DNA of 64,000 bases from Diploscapter coronatus (GCA_964036155.1 OZ038422.1:60287201-60351200); one strand, 5' to 3'; shown: positions 51,801-63,300, counted from the first letter of the stretch. The notes: generated by a model not told the origin, from the letters alone. A program made the numbers and translations.

Positions 51801-54800
51801 CAGAGTCATCTCGGAAAACGGCGAATTGCAACCCGCGTGCCGACCAGACTGGAAGAAACTCATTTCTAGGTAAGTTTCAAAAATGTCATATTTAAAGAGC
51901 GAATTAGATTATTTGATATCGTATTGGAAAGTGTAAAATCTTAGAACATTCGAAAATATCAGTTTCGGATAAGTTCCAAAAATCGTTGTTATAAATGACG
52001 GATAGCGAATTGTGATACTTCGTCTATAAATGTAGCTATTAAAAACTTAGTTAAATTTGAAAGAAACCGCTTTAAACTGTATCATGTAAGTTTGAAAAAA
52101 AAACTTTTTAGACTGAAAGAACTCCGTGCTTAATCTAAAAGACCTTTGTGTTTAATATGAAAAAAATCAAACATTTACAACCTTTCTCTCTAATATAATA
52201 CCGTAACCCCATACCTGATAGCTCATGTTGATCTGAGGATTTTGTGCTGATTCGACCAATTTGATGTTAGCGTGCTTCATCCAGACTTCGGCTGCTTTTT
52301 GCATCGCCGCTCGCGTGTCGCCTTCCGAATTTTTCACCGATCCTCTGAACACCCTGAAAATTATCATTTTTTTTTTTTAAATTGTCGTAGTCCAATGTTT
52401 CCATTCTTTTATTTTTTTTCAAACTATCGTAATCCATTTGATTTTTTTTTCTTAAAGGTTTTCCTTCAAGCTACAGTAATCCATATTCTCGGGTTTTTCT
52501 TTTATTATGATTTTCTCTTTCAAATTACAGTAACTCTTTTTAAAATAGAATGATTTTTCCCCTTTTAATTTTTTATTTTTATCTTCCCGCCAAAACCTCC
52601 ATAATTTCGGCACCTTTGAACCGATTTACAATGTATCTCTCAATGCTCTTGCATAAGCGAGGACCAGATACCTTAGCTCTATCCTCTCATATCTGAGGAC
52701 TTTTGCCATAAGCATTGTTCTCTAACTATCCTAAAAATCCATACTATTTCTTTCTTCTTTTCCCTTACCCTATCCAAATCCCATACTATTCTCCTGTTCA
52801 TATTTTATAGCCGAGGGTCTGTTCCGCATCTGGTAAAGATTATTTGGAAGAATCTCTCAAAGAGTTCTTTTCACCATTTCATTTCCAGGCTATTTCTTCT
52901 CTTTTAATATTTAGTTCTCTCCTATTCCATACTATTTCGTTTCTCTCTAACTCTTTTCCATACTCTCATTTTCCAGGGCTATTTCACCGGTCCGGCTATA
53001 TTTTGCTGTAAACTGAGGAGTGTTTCAGGAACTCTATTTCTATTTCTCTATGAGTCGATATAACTCATTCACACTTCTCGGGTATATCGATTGCATCATT
53101 TTTACATAGTCATTTTGAAAAGGGATATGATTTCAAAAATCCTTGTAATCATTGAAAAATTTTCTAAAAACACCAAAGCCTTGTAATTTCTCTGAAAAAT
53201 CCCATACAAATGAACTTTTTAGAGAACGTATGAACTTTCTGAAATTAAACCAAAAGTTTAGAAAACTCTTAATTTTCTTGAAACATACAGTAACCTTTTA
53301 AAAACGACATTACCTAATGATAGCTATTCATTTCATTGCACATAGAAATTATGCTAGTTTCTATAAAAATCTCGAAAATTATCAACTTTTTGCCAAAAAT
53401 GATAAGTCAAACTCGCAACCGACTCGACCATCTGAGAACATTCGAGGAGGTTGTGATGGCACTTTTCCTTTCAAATTAGACTCATCTTCAACCGACCGAA
53501 TGATCTCAGTAAGTCTAATCATCAAACTATCAGATAATTAGAAAGTTAATTAGTCAGTCAATTAACTAGAGTCAATTGGTCTAATAAAATAGTTAATTAG
53601 TCTAAATTAATTAGACGGAAAATCGAATGGGACAATATTAGAGAGTTTGGTAATGCCAAGAATAAGTCCTGAATGATGGCGCTTCTGGTGAAGAGAAGGA
53701 GGGGTCTGGAGTAATAAGAAAGTGAGAGAAGGGAAGAGATAAAGAGAACGGAGAGATAAGAGAAAATCGGAGACAGAAAAGAAGCAGCAGAGATAAATAG
53801 TGCGGTGAAATCAGAGAGGGAAGAGAAATAGGAAAACTTTGAGATAGGCCAAAATTTGCGAACAGCTGACGTTCTGAGGCTTTTCCAATGCGGCGTTCCG
53901 ATGAGAGAGTATTTTAAAATTAGATAGCTTAGAGAAAGAAAGTGGGAAAATAGTGCTTCAAGGTAGGAGAGGAAAAGATAGAGAAAACAAGAAATAGTAT
54001 AAAAATTTTAAAGTTAGAGAAAAAGATTTAGAGAAATAGCATGAATTTCCAGGATAGTCAGAAGAAAAATAAAGATAAAGGGATAATTTCCTGACGATTA
54101 TCTTAAGAAGTGACCACTTCATCGTTTATTTCCTATTTTCCAATGCAGGAATTTTGTGCAGAGCGTTGTCAAAATTGCTCGGGCCTATCATCAATTTTCG
54201 GCAAGAAATTAGTCATAGCACAGGGGAAGATTTATCATTTTAGCGATATCAGAAGAATTAGGTCGAATTTCTCTTCGGTAATTTGCTTATAACTGGATAT
54301 TTTCTGGCCTTTTATTGGAATTTAAGAAATCTCATCAAATTTAAATCACTTTGAAACTTTGTAAAAATTAGAATGCAAAAAGTTTGTTTCAAAAATTCCT
54401 TAAAAGTTTTAAAAATGTTCATTTTTAATGTAAGAAATTTTCCCAAACAAAGGTTTCAAAGCCTAAAAGTTTCTCAGGTAAAATTACGGATCTCTGCAAA
54501 TTTCTTCCTATTATGGCTTGGTATGAAAATGAGGAATTGATAAAATAAGGAACAGCTTATTACTAATGCTATCACTCATTCTTTCTTATCGATAAATAAA
54601 TACTCATCCTCTAACCCCCATGTTAAAGCATAGCCCCGGAAAACCGATTGACATATTTCATGAGCTTTGTAAATTTTACAAACCGGTAGTTACTCTTATC
54701 AGACTGGCCAGTGAAAATACCGGCTCAAGAATAGGTGTTTGAATTTATCAGATCAACATCAAATGTGTAAAGGGCGCGAAAATCTTAGAAAACTGATAAC

Positions 54801-57800
54801 AAATGACAAATTCCAAATCAGCTTCCGGATAGTATTTTTTTTTTCAAAAATTTGAAATATTCAATTTTTCACTCGTCAAACATTATGACTAACCCAAAAT
54901 GACTAATCATTTTTGACTAATTGATTACAATGGGACTCCGCATAGTTCAAATTCTGTTTCCCGCTAATCAATCTTCAAAATATGTTTCACCAAAACTTCA
55001 AATTCGTTTTCCAAGAATTCCCGATGCTAGTATATGAATTTCATTTCAATCTATCAAAATTTTCAAAACTTGCAAAAAAAAATGCTCATTTGAAATTTCA
55101 CGAAATTTTAGAAGAAAAAAAAACCAAAACTAACCCGAAAGTGATGGTATCTCCTTTCCAGGGCTGTACTGTGTCGTCTCTTACTCCCCTCTTTCTTCTT
55201 CTGCTTTCATAGGGGTTGTCCGGCCGACCGCATCGGGGCACCTGCATCGCCCGCTCGGTAGCTTCGTTCATCTCACCCGTGATCGGCAGACCATTGATCT
55301 CAAATTATTATTATTATCTTTTTTTGTGATTTTGAGTTAGAATTGCAAAGCGGAATTAGTTTTATCATTTTAGACTATAAAACTAAGATTCGCTGAAACG
55401 AGTTTGAATGAGTTATTTAAAAAAAAAAAAAAGTAATGTGAGCTTCTAAGTCAGCTAACAATTCAGCCTATATTTGGACATAAAAGTATTACTTGTGTTG
55501 AAGCTTTTTTTTAAGTTTTATAATTTTCATCCGAGTTATCTAAATGAGCCAGAGCCCGTACTAAACCCCCTCAGGTCAAATTAACTGCCCCTCGCCCAAA
55601 ACGCAGAGGAGATCGAGTTAACTTGAGATCAAGTTAGGGGGTTTGGCACAGGCCCAGGAGAAAAGTATGCACCGAAAATATCTGTTCTTTGAAATCTAAC
55701 CAAAATGATTACTTTCATCATTTTCAATTTCAAAGAGAAACTTTTAAAAATTCATATGTTTCAATAAATGACCAAATAGTTGCACTGCTCAAGGAAAATT
55801 GCTGGGTATACTAAATTTTTTATGACAAAAAAATAATTTAAAAAAAAAAAGATTTAAAAATTCAACCTTTTGAAACGTCCTGATCGCTCTGGATCTGGCT
55901 TCGGCCGACAGAATCGAATTCTCCGAGCCTTCTGGGAAATAGCCGAATTGGGTGAAGTACTCCGTCTGAAGGTTCAACAACTTTCACATTTTGGAATTCG
56001 AATATTGTTTAAAACTCCTTTTAAAAATCCCTTTATTTTTCTTGTAAACCCGAAAATTTAAAAGATATCACTTTGCAAATCCTATTCCTCACAAGTTTTT
56101 CTTCATTTCTGAATCATTATTTTTTTCAGCGAGGAAGTGAAAAACCCCCCATTTCTTATCCGAGTTCCAAAGTAATGAAGTGTCATTACAAACTTGACGA
56201 ATTGTGTCAGGATGCGATTCTTGTAACTCATTTTCAGGGTAGCCTCAGTTTTTTCTCCAAATGATCTTTTTTTCTTTCTGACCTATAAAAATGTATAATG
56301 TAGCCTCGCGATTTTTCATCATCTGAAATAGTAATTTTTCAAATATCTTCAGACCGGTTAGAATTTTCAGATTTGATCAAAATGTAAAATTTTCCCAAAA
56401 ATAGCTACTTTTTCATTTACCCCGACCCATCATCCTATAAAAATCAGAAGCACGGGATTTTACAAGTTGTGCCAACCTCGCGATTTTTTGTCAAGCTTTG
56501 ACCAGCTGTTATTTCTTTCATCCCTCAAAAAAAACCTCGTTCAGAAAATAGCCTCTTACTATCGGGGTTCACTCGGAGTAATCATTCATTTTTTTCAGCG
56601 AGGTTTTCGGCCGAAAATTCATCTTTTCGACTCTCAATTTTACGGCCGATTTTTCGCAAAATCGTCGGTAAAAATGACCACCACATGTTGGCAAAACTCC
56701 TACGAATCTTGCAGAATTTTCGAAAAATCGAAATTCTGCAAATGCTCCGAAATTTTTATATCCAAACATTTTTCGTATTCAGAGAGCACCTGTGTTATAG
56801 TAACCATAAAATCCTCAATCATAAAATCTATCCGATCCCATCCCTGAGAGCCTAGAAAAATCCTACATAAACTTTTTCATCTCATCGAGAAATAGCATGG
56901 ATTTCTGAGAGAGCAAAGGGGATTCATCGGAACAACCCACCTCTTTTATGCTTTCCACGAAGAGTGCGTTTAAAATTACTACGGCCCATAAAGTTCGGAT
57001 TTTTCCGAATATCTCAAGCCTTTCCGCCATCGTTTTACTCCGTGCTAAAGCGTGAAACTTGAATTAATGCACGACTAGAAAAGTGATTTGATAAAAATCG
57101 AAGTAAAGTAGCGAAATTCGGAGAAAATAGAGAAAAGATGATAGGTTCAAGATATGATAATAAAGAACAGAAATTCTATAGGCTTGTTTCGAATGGGATA
57201 GTAGGAGTTTTCGGAAAAATGAAATTTTTGATTAGAAACCTCATAAAAATGATTCAAGACCCAGACTTTCGAAGTTATACGGAGCGAGTGGCGAGTGATT
57301 AGTAATTATGGACTTGTCATAGCTTAATGAAAGATTATGACTTGCTAAAACTTCGTAATTTACCACCCCCATCAAGAGCCGGAAATGACGAAAATCAAAA
57401 CTCTAACAAAAAATCGTCATAGAATTATTTTATACAAAGAATCGATGTGTATCCCATTCAGAAGTTCCCAGAGCTAGCCATTATGAAACCTACAAGATCT
57501 TCTAATGCTTCTGAAAAAATTGCTGTAAAACTTGCTGCTACCTAACACCTAAAGCCAGAAAAATTTCGAAACATATCTCAAAAGCTCGGTACGCTAAGAA
57601 AATACTTCTTTCAGAAAAGAAAAATGACAATTTCAGTTCCTCCAGAAAGTATTCTAATGAGTGCATTCGCATGAAAAATTCACTAATTGAAGATACTTTT
57701 CAGGAAAGAAGAACGTTTGAAATTTATTTTTTCTAGAAAAAAGTTTCAGCCCTAATTCAAGAAAGGTGCGAATAAAATATTATCACAAGCCCACTATCTC

Positions 57801-58862
57801 TAAACTTTTCCCTTCAAGTGTCCGAAAGTCCAATCAGAAACCTGATATTCGCCGATTTTTCGATTTTCGATCCGAAAGTTGCGGTTGAAAGATCGAAAAA
57901 AATCGAAACCTCACGAAAAGTAATAAATAGAACAATTCTGGCCAAATTAAAAATAAAAGAGTACTATCAAAATGATAAGAAATTAGAAAGGGGCTTAATT
58001 TTCTAAAATTCAAAACATTGTAAAAAAGCATCCTAAGTCATATAAATTTTGAAAAGCCCTCATCATTTTATACCGGTTAGTAAATGGCAATTTTGATTAA
58101 TCATTCGCGTTTTAAAACTGTCACCCATAAACTTAAGTCAAATAGATTAAAAACCCTTTCATTGATGACTCAGAACCATATTCAATTTTGGGCGAGATTC
58201 ATCGTCTCTCATCCAATGATAAAAAATAAATCATAAAAAAGCGGCTGGGATAAATTTTCCAATATACTATACAAACGTTGAATATCATTTGTATAAAGTG
58301 GGGGTAAAGGGGTGACAAAGATAGAAAGGTTTAGGGGTTTTGAAAATGAACGGACGATTAGAGATAAGGAAAAGCTCGAGGGAGAAAGATGACGAAAAGA
58401 AAAAGAAAGAGGGTGAGTTATGTACGAGCCCCGTACTAGCAGTGAAAATATTAGAAAAAGCGGTGTGCTAAATCTTTCTTCCGAGGAAAATTATTGGATT
58501 ACAACTCCACAAAGGACAGTCTGAGAGATATTTTTTGAGAGCGAACCCCGAAAACCTGAACTCTACAAAAATATCTTCTAAAAGTCCAGCTTGAATTTAA
58601 TATGTTTCAAAAGATTTCCAAAATCAAACGGTCATTTTAAAAGTCACAATTTGACCCATTTCAATATCAAATTTTCATGCATGATTCAAAAATTGCAAAA
58701 AAGTGAAGTACCCAAAATTTGGTCATTCCGTCAGTTTTTCCTGAACTAAAGGAAACTACTAACCTGTAAATCCCTCATTGATCTAAGTTTGTAATAGTAG
58801 GCCAAAAGAATTAGTACATTTAGGAGCGCTAAAGTGCAGCAGAAGTATTGGTAAAAATCCAT
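48817..58862 (-). CDS. Matrix metalloproteinase with hemopexin domain, 13-residue repeats and GPI-like tail
   Basis: Zinc endopeptidase of the extracellular matrix, 641 residues in 12 in-frame exons: 58862-58764, 55965-55867, 55298-55135, 52353-52215, 51848-51695, 51445-51290, 50897-50761, 50479-50395, 50326-50258, 50210-50090, 49941-49787, 49364-48817. Order: hydrophobic signal or anchor (about 6-24); prodomain with FTQFGYFPEG; cysteine switch PRCGRPD (Cys about 89); furin site RRRKR (about 99-103); catalytic domain with GDIHF, HEMGHSLGLPH (zinc His 228, 232, 238; Glu 229) and Met-turn SIMFP; a charged linker; then four hemopexin blades between the Cys of PDTCKSS and the Cys of FWPFC. After these come nine 13-residue repeats and a hydrophobic end. 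Comparable to C. elegans ZMP proteins; the orthologue is not assigned. Confidence 0.93.
48898..49248 (-). repeat. Coding minisatellite: nine 39-bp units encoding NQESNLSTPRAVS
   Basis: Nine head-to-tail 39-bp units, the middle ones almost identical. Since 39 is a multiple of three the array stays open in the metalloproteinase frame. Units in protein order: a diverged first (NQESNLPIHRAAR), six perfect, one with a single N-to-S change, and a last ending RAAR. The array is also open in two plus-strand frames, an expected side effect. It starts right after the last hemopexin cysteine. The high identity implies recent expansion; copy number probably varies between individuals. Confidence 0.95.
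49652..49681. repeat. Perfect 13-bp inverted repeat GTTGCGCACCAAA / TTTGGTGCGCAAC
   Basis: Arms separated by the 4-base loop GATT, in the last intron of the metalloproteinase. Flanking GGGG (about 49641) and CCCC (about 49690) extend the symmetry weakly. It is a strong hairpin and could be the remnant of a short inverted-repeat transposon. Confidence 0.75.
51290..51445 (-). other. Exon with the catalytic zinc-binding site
   Basis: Encodes HEMGHSLGLPH, the metzincin HExxHxxGxxH motif, and SIMFP, the Met-turn. All catalytic residues are present, so the enzyme should be active. The acceptor is TTTGAG, not the usual TTTCAG, which makes the exact 5' boundary slightly less certain. Confidence 0.88.
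52354..55134. other. Long metalloproteinase intron (2.8 kb)
   Basis: The flanking phases fit without an additional exon. It contains the small repeat cluster at 52381-52540, a polypyrimidine block (about 52700-52990) with CCATACTATTTC motifs, a polypurine block (about 53690-54060) with AAATAGTGC and AGAAATAGCATG motifs, and a TTAATTAGTCTA-rich stretch near 53540-53620. No gene seen. Confidence 0.65.
52381..52540 (+). repeat. Four irregularly spaced copies of a TAYNGTAATCC motif
   Basis: Copies begin at about 52381 (TGTCGTAGTCCAATG), 52421 (AAACTATCGTAATCCAT), 52468 (AAGCTACAGTAATCCAT) and 52522 (AAATTACAGTAACTC), each preceded by a T- or CT-rich run ending in TTC. Similar CTACAGTAATCC strings recur near 50747, 53287, 63692 and 63751. 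It is a degenerate dispersed repeat. Confidence 0.5.
55135..55298 (-). other. Exon with cysteine switch and furin site
   Basis: Encodes the end of the prodomain. PRCGRPD is the canonical inhibitory motif whose Cys ligates the catalytic zinc. Ten residues later RRRKR followed by G is a textbook furin cleavage site. The protease is therefore probably activated in the secretory pathway, like membrane-type and stromelysin-3-type MMPs. Confidence 0.93.
55551..55655. repeat. Imperfect long inverted repeat around CTAAACCCCCT / AGGGGGTTTGG
   Basis: The left arm (about 55551-55586: GCCCGTACTAAACCCCCT and on to TTAACT) is complementary with gaps to the right arm (about 55616-55655: GTTAACTTGAGATCAAG, then TTAGGGGGTTTGG and GGCCC). 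The spacer is about 30 bases. It stands out by GC content in a long AT-rich intron and looks like a MITE remnant or a structured RNA. Confidence 0.5.
55966..58763. other. First metalloproteinase intron (2.8 kb)
   Basis: Lies between the signal exon and the prodomain exon, both phase 0. It holds a hairpin at 56709-56741, duplicated strings around 56120-56603, a GAGAAATAGCATGG motif at about 56888 and GTTTCA motifs (57484 minus, 57569 minus, 58604). Plus-strand open frames exist near 56130-56850, but none resembles a known protein. Confidence 0.6.
56709..56741. repeat. Near-perfect inverted repeat TTGCAGAATTT / AAATTCTGCAA
   Basis: TTGCAGAATTTTCGA, four to five A, then TCGAAATTCTGCAA: 14 paired bases with a single bulge. 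It lies inside a plus-strand open frame in the first metalloproteinase intron. It could be a small hairpin RNA, but the arm length is short for a microRNA precursor. Confidence 0.5.
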
Positions 58863-59711
58863 AGCTATCGTGATACCGTGAATTTTTCGCATTTTATTAG
58901 TACATCTTCGGTTTTTACTCGACAAAAAGGCGGCTCTCTGATGTCAAGTACTCTGGGGAAAATGAGCATAAATGTTGCACTTTTCCAACAACCAAAAGTC
59001 ATTTTTCCTAGGTCAAATTTACTGAAATCACACGGCAAATTTGTTGGTCGAAAAAGGCGAAAATAAACAAATCTGCGCGCAATCGCGCCCACGAAATATA
59101 TGGAAAGGTGCGTGTGTTCATTTTCTCAGGTATGGAAAACCTAGTTATAGGTTATAACATATGCCCGGAAATCAGGACGGGGTATTTTAAAATCCACTCT
59201 AGACAGACTCTGTTCCCAGAATATTTGCACCAAAAGTTTAATTACTCTCGTGTATTCAAGAATCCAAAATACAAGAGGTTATCAAAATAGCTCTTACGTG
59301 GCGAAAAAGTGGACTGTATTTCTGAAATAGAATTTGACTAGGGGGCGATAGACTAAAAATAGGTTGAATAGAAGTGAAAATTAGAGAAATATGCTTCAGA
59401 AAATTTTAAATCCTATAAAAAATTGGAATTCTCAATCAATTTTAGACCCCTAGGACCAAACCAAGAGTAATAACATAGTAACTACATTTTTCCTAATGAA
59501 AATGTAGAAATTGGATGAATATTTTTCAGAAACCCCACTTCTTCTATACCAAAGGGGAAAAGTTACTATCTTTAGAATAACCGTATTCCATTTAAAAACT
59601 AAAATAGAAGAAATGTGTTTCAAGAGTAACACATTAAATAGTGAAATATCGCAAACTAATGAGGCTAGAAAAAAAAAATTCCCAAATTAAAAAAAATGAA
59701 TTTCAACTTAC

Positions 59712-59763
59712 TGATACATTGGCCGTTTCCTTCTTTGACTTCTTGCTCGATGTTCATGTCCAT
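59712..59763 (-). other. Possible alternative first exon of the metalloproteinase
   Basis: ATG at 59763 opens MDMNIEQEVKEGNGQC and ends at a perfect GTAAGTT donor (59711). The phase (one base carried) matches an AG two bases upstream of the ATG at 58862. Joining the two would add 18 hydrophilic residues before the hydrophobic segment and make it a type II anchor instead of a cleaved signal. The acceptor (CACGATAG) is weak, so it could equally serve trans-splicing for the shorter form. Confidence 0.4.
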
Positions 59764-60138
59764 TCTTGTCCGAGTGGGCGGGGCCAATCTGCAAAAAGGA
59801 TGCATAGAATCCACAATACATCAACTAGGAATTGATGAGCCCTTTGCATTTATGAAATCGTCTTTTCTTATCCTTCAAAAGATTATAGAAAATTGAGAGA
59901 GAGCCAAAGAAAAGGATCATTGTTTGGGGAAAGAGCTCCAAAGAGAGAGCAGAGAAAAAGAGCTGTCCATTTATAGGACATCTTTTCTATCTCTTCCCTC
60001 TTTTCAAAAGCCCAGTCTATATCTTCCCTCGGGGGAAATAGGACTCTGAAAAAAGCAGCTGAACTATTATGAAATAATTCTTGGAGCATCGAACTCTTAA
60101 ATTTCTGCAGAAATTATCAAATTTCGTAACACTCCGAA

Positions 60139-60144
60139 TTTATT
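60139..60144 (-). terminator. Possible polyadenylation signal AATAAA of RPC2
   Basis: AATAAA on the gene strand about 240 bases after the RPC2 stop codon. The distance is long for a nematode 3' UTR, so this is tentative. Confidence 0.25.
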
Positions 60145-60383
60145 TCCTTAACAAACATGAACTAGAAAACGAGAAAAAACAACAATTTCGAAATTAGACA
60201 AAATTCTAACAGCAATAGATCTCCTAGAACAACAACAGTAATAATAAAATAGAGTAATCCCATAAAATTATGGAATAAAACAGTCAAAACCGCTACCCAA
60301 TTTAAAAATAATACCGGCTAAATCAAAGACTGAATTTGAAAAATAATATTTTTTTCTGATTTGAAAATCCCGAAAATTCCGAT

Positions 60384-63300
60384 TTAATCCTGATCCGTGT
60401 ACCGCGCCAGGTCCAACTTCGGGACGATGTTCATGGATTGGAGTTCCTGAAATGAAAAATTATGCCTTAAATAGCATTGAAATAGGGATGAATTAAAAAA
60501 AAGCAATACGTTTCCGTTTACCTATACAAAATCAAAATAAATCCATGATCAAGATTCAACTTTCAGATATGTTTCAGAAAATGTTGAAATAAAATGCATT
60601 TGCATTGAAGCGCAATTCGCTTTGAATAAACGCCAAGATGTTCAAAAAATTAAAAGAAAAATTTTCTTGAAGAAGTAGAATTCTGAGAAATTAAAGTCAT
60701 TAGGAAATTAAATTTGCCTAGGAAGGGTCGATTTTTTCTAGAAGATAAATAAATTTACCTGGAAAAGGAGTTTGCAGGCGTAGGGTATCTTGATCTTGGC
60801 CATGGACTTGGAACTTCGACAGAACTGGCACCAGTTCTTCGAGCCCATCAGACCACACACCGTGCACACGTCCACCTGAAGATTTCACATTTATGAAAAA
60901 CGCCTATTTAAAAAAAAAAAAAATTGCAAAATTTCAACCTAATTGAACATGAATCGTAACCTCTATTCGTCCAATTAACTTTATTCGTCCAATTAACTTT
61001 AAATTTATCGAAATTTTAGAGTTATTCAAGTATGATTCGAAAAAACTATATCTAGTGAATTAATTTCAGAAAGCGATAACAAATGATGCTTCGGTTGAAG
61101 AGAGAACACTACCTTGAACTCATCACTGGAGACCATCAATCGTTCCATGAGTAGCATCGATGCTCCGTAGGCAATGAGGCAATCGCGCTCCATTTCGCCC
61201 AGACGCAGACCGCCCTCTCGACTTCGGCCCTCTGTCGGTTGGCGGGTTAGGGCAGCTCTGATAAAAAATATTCATTGGGACTTTTATATAAATCAAAAAG
61301 AAAAGAAAAGAAGCAGCACAAAATAATCATTTTGTTCAGTTTAAAAGCCATTTTTGAAACTTATTTACAAAAATAGAAAGATGAATAGTTTAAATGCTTT
61401 TTTCAGATAAGTTTCAAAGTTTTGATAAAATCCCTACGATTTCAATTAAAGCAGTTTAGTCACGTCATATGCCGTCGGGAAAATACCAGTTCTCAAAATT
61501 TCCCTCACCTCGGTCCCCTGGCTCTGGCGTGCATCTTGTCAAGGACCATGTGTTTCAACTTCTGGTAGTAGATCGGTCCGAAGTAGATGTAGGCAGATAG
61601 CTGCTGGCCTGTGATGCCAGAAGTCAACATGTCCTGAAATAAATCGATTCGTGGAGACAATCCACAGAATGACAACATGGTCTTCAAACGCTACGGGCTT
61701 TTGTTCTATAGAAAAAAAAATCAAGAACATCATCTATAACAGTTTTGAAAGTGTTCAGAGAAGTAATGAAATAAGTTTTTTCAAGAAGATTGCCTAAAAA
61801 TTGTTTTAAATTTTAATTTCGGAAAAAATGCTCACCTTGCCCATATAATTGTATCCATAGGACTCGAGTTCTTTGCAGACGTCAGCAACCTGAATATATT
61901 TTAATTCATTTCACAAATTTAGCAAGAACGCACTCAACTCCACTAAAAATAAATTCCGTTTCAAAATGTTATCCTTTTCTTGAAACTCATTAAAACCATT
62001 TTCAAGATTTGCGTCGAAAATCGTGATTTTCTAAGGGTACGGTTAAATTCAGCTATAAACTCTATCAAACGAGTTTCAAAAACAAGAAACAACGTCACTC
62101 TCCCTAAGTACGGTTAAAATGCTACCTGATCTCCGCCGAACGCAGTGCCGTAGTGGAATCTGCCGGTCATGATCGCGTTTTTGCCGGAAAGTAGTTCCAT
62201 CAGCTTGCCGACAGTCATTCGAGACGGATAACCATGAGGGTTCATGATCATGTCCGGGCACATGCCGAGGTCGTTGAAGGGCAGGTCTTCCTGAAAGTTT
62301 TGAATTTTCTGAAAATTCGGCTCTTTGGATAGAAATTTATTTATTAGCGACGAATTGCTCAGAGAAGAATCAAAATGAATAGAAATTAAAAGAAATTCTA
62401 TAATCTCTGAAACCTATCTCTAGAAAAGTTATAACTTTACTATTTGTTAGTATTTAATTTAACATATAAATCAAATGGGAAAGATCATGCAAAATTTCAC
62501 CTATTTTTGAAACTTATTCAAAAAGTTATGAAAAATTCAACCTGTTGAGCGATGAGTCCACATACGCCTTTCTGACCGTGTCTAGACGAGAATTTGTCGC
62601 CGAGTTCTGGGCGTCTGAAAAAAGTAAACAATTAAAATTAAAAAGAAATAAATAAATCATTTACCTAGTCTGTCTGAGCAGAACCTTGACTAGATGTGCC
62701 TCTTCATCGTTGGACGTTAGCAGAACGCGTTCTGCATACGAGGGCGTTGGCGCCTTGTACGTCACCGCGACGTCCTTGTATTCCACTGTACGAGCTCCTA
62801 AGAAATGCAAAAAATCATAAGCTTCAAGAAAACTTTAAATAAACGAATTAAAACTTCGTTTAATTAGATCTTTTTCATGAATTGTTTTATAAGTTGAAAA
62901 TATTAGGGAGCCTTGCAATGTTTCAAGTTTGTTTCAGTGTTTCTATAAAAGTTAATAAGAAAAGATGACGTCTACTAGCATTTTTTTTATGTTCCTTACA
63001 CATTAATTAAAGAGAAAATTCAAAATTATCCTGAAAAAAGAATTCTTTCGATAATTCCTGTTTTAAGAATTTCATAAGATAAATGGTGAATAAAAGGTTA
63101 ATAGTTATAGAATAAAATAATACATGACAAAATTAAACTAGTTTTCAAATTATCACCTCCCAACGCACTCATCGCGGCCGCACTCGCATTGGAGGGATCT
63201 TGCGTAGAGACAATGGGCATCTGCTTGTTGATGACGGTCATGCGGTCCTGAATCCGAGCGCCCGTGAATACCATTCCATCGTTATCCAGGATCTGAAAAT

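Larger units (their letters stand above)
58863..60383. other. Gap between RPC2 stop and metalloproteinase start
   Basis: About 1.5 kb (0.6 kb if the exon at 59712-59763 is used). It contains a GTGGGCGGGGCCA motif at 59774 next to that exon, a purine block at about 59890-59960 with AGAGAGCAGAGAAAAAGAG, and a possible polyadenylation signal for RPC2. No other gene seen. Confidence 0.55.

Noticed and set aside
51290..51848. Astacin family assignment for the protease
   Set aside because: The HExxHxxGxxH and Met-turn motifs are shared, but the cysteine switch PRCGRPD and hemopexin blades identify a matrix metalloproteinase.
41747..60384. Single operon of RPC2, metalloproteinase and ELP2
   Set aside because: Gaps of about 0.6-1.5 kb exceed the usual ~100-base operon spacing, and no polyadenylation/SL2-type arrangement is visible.
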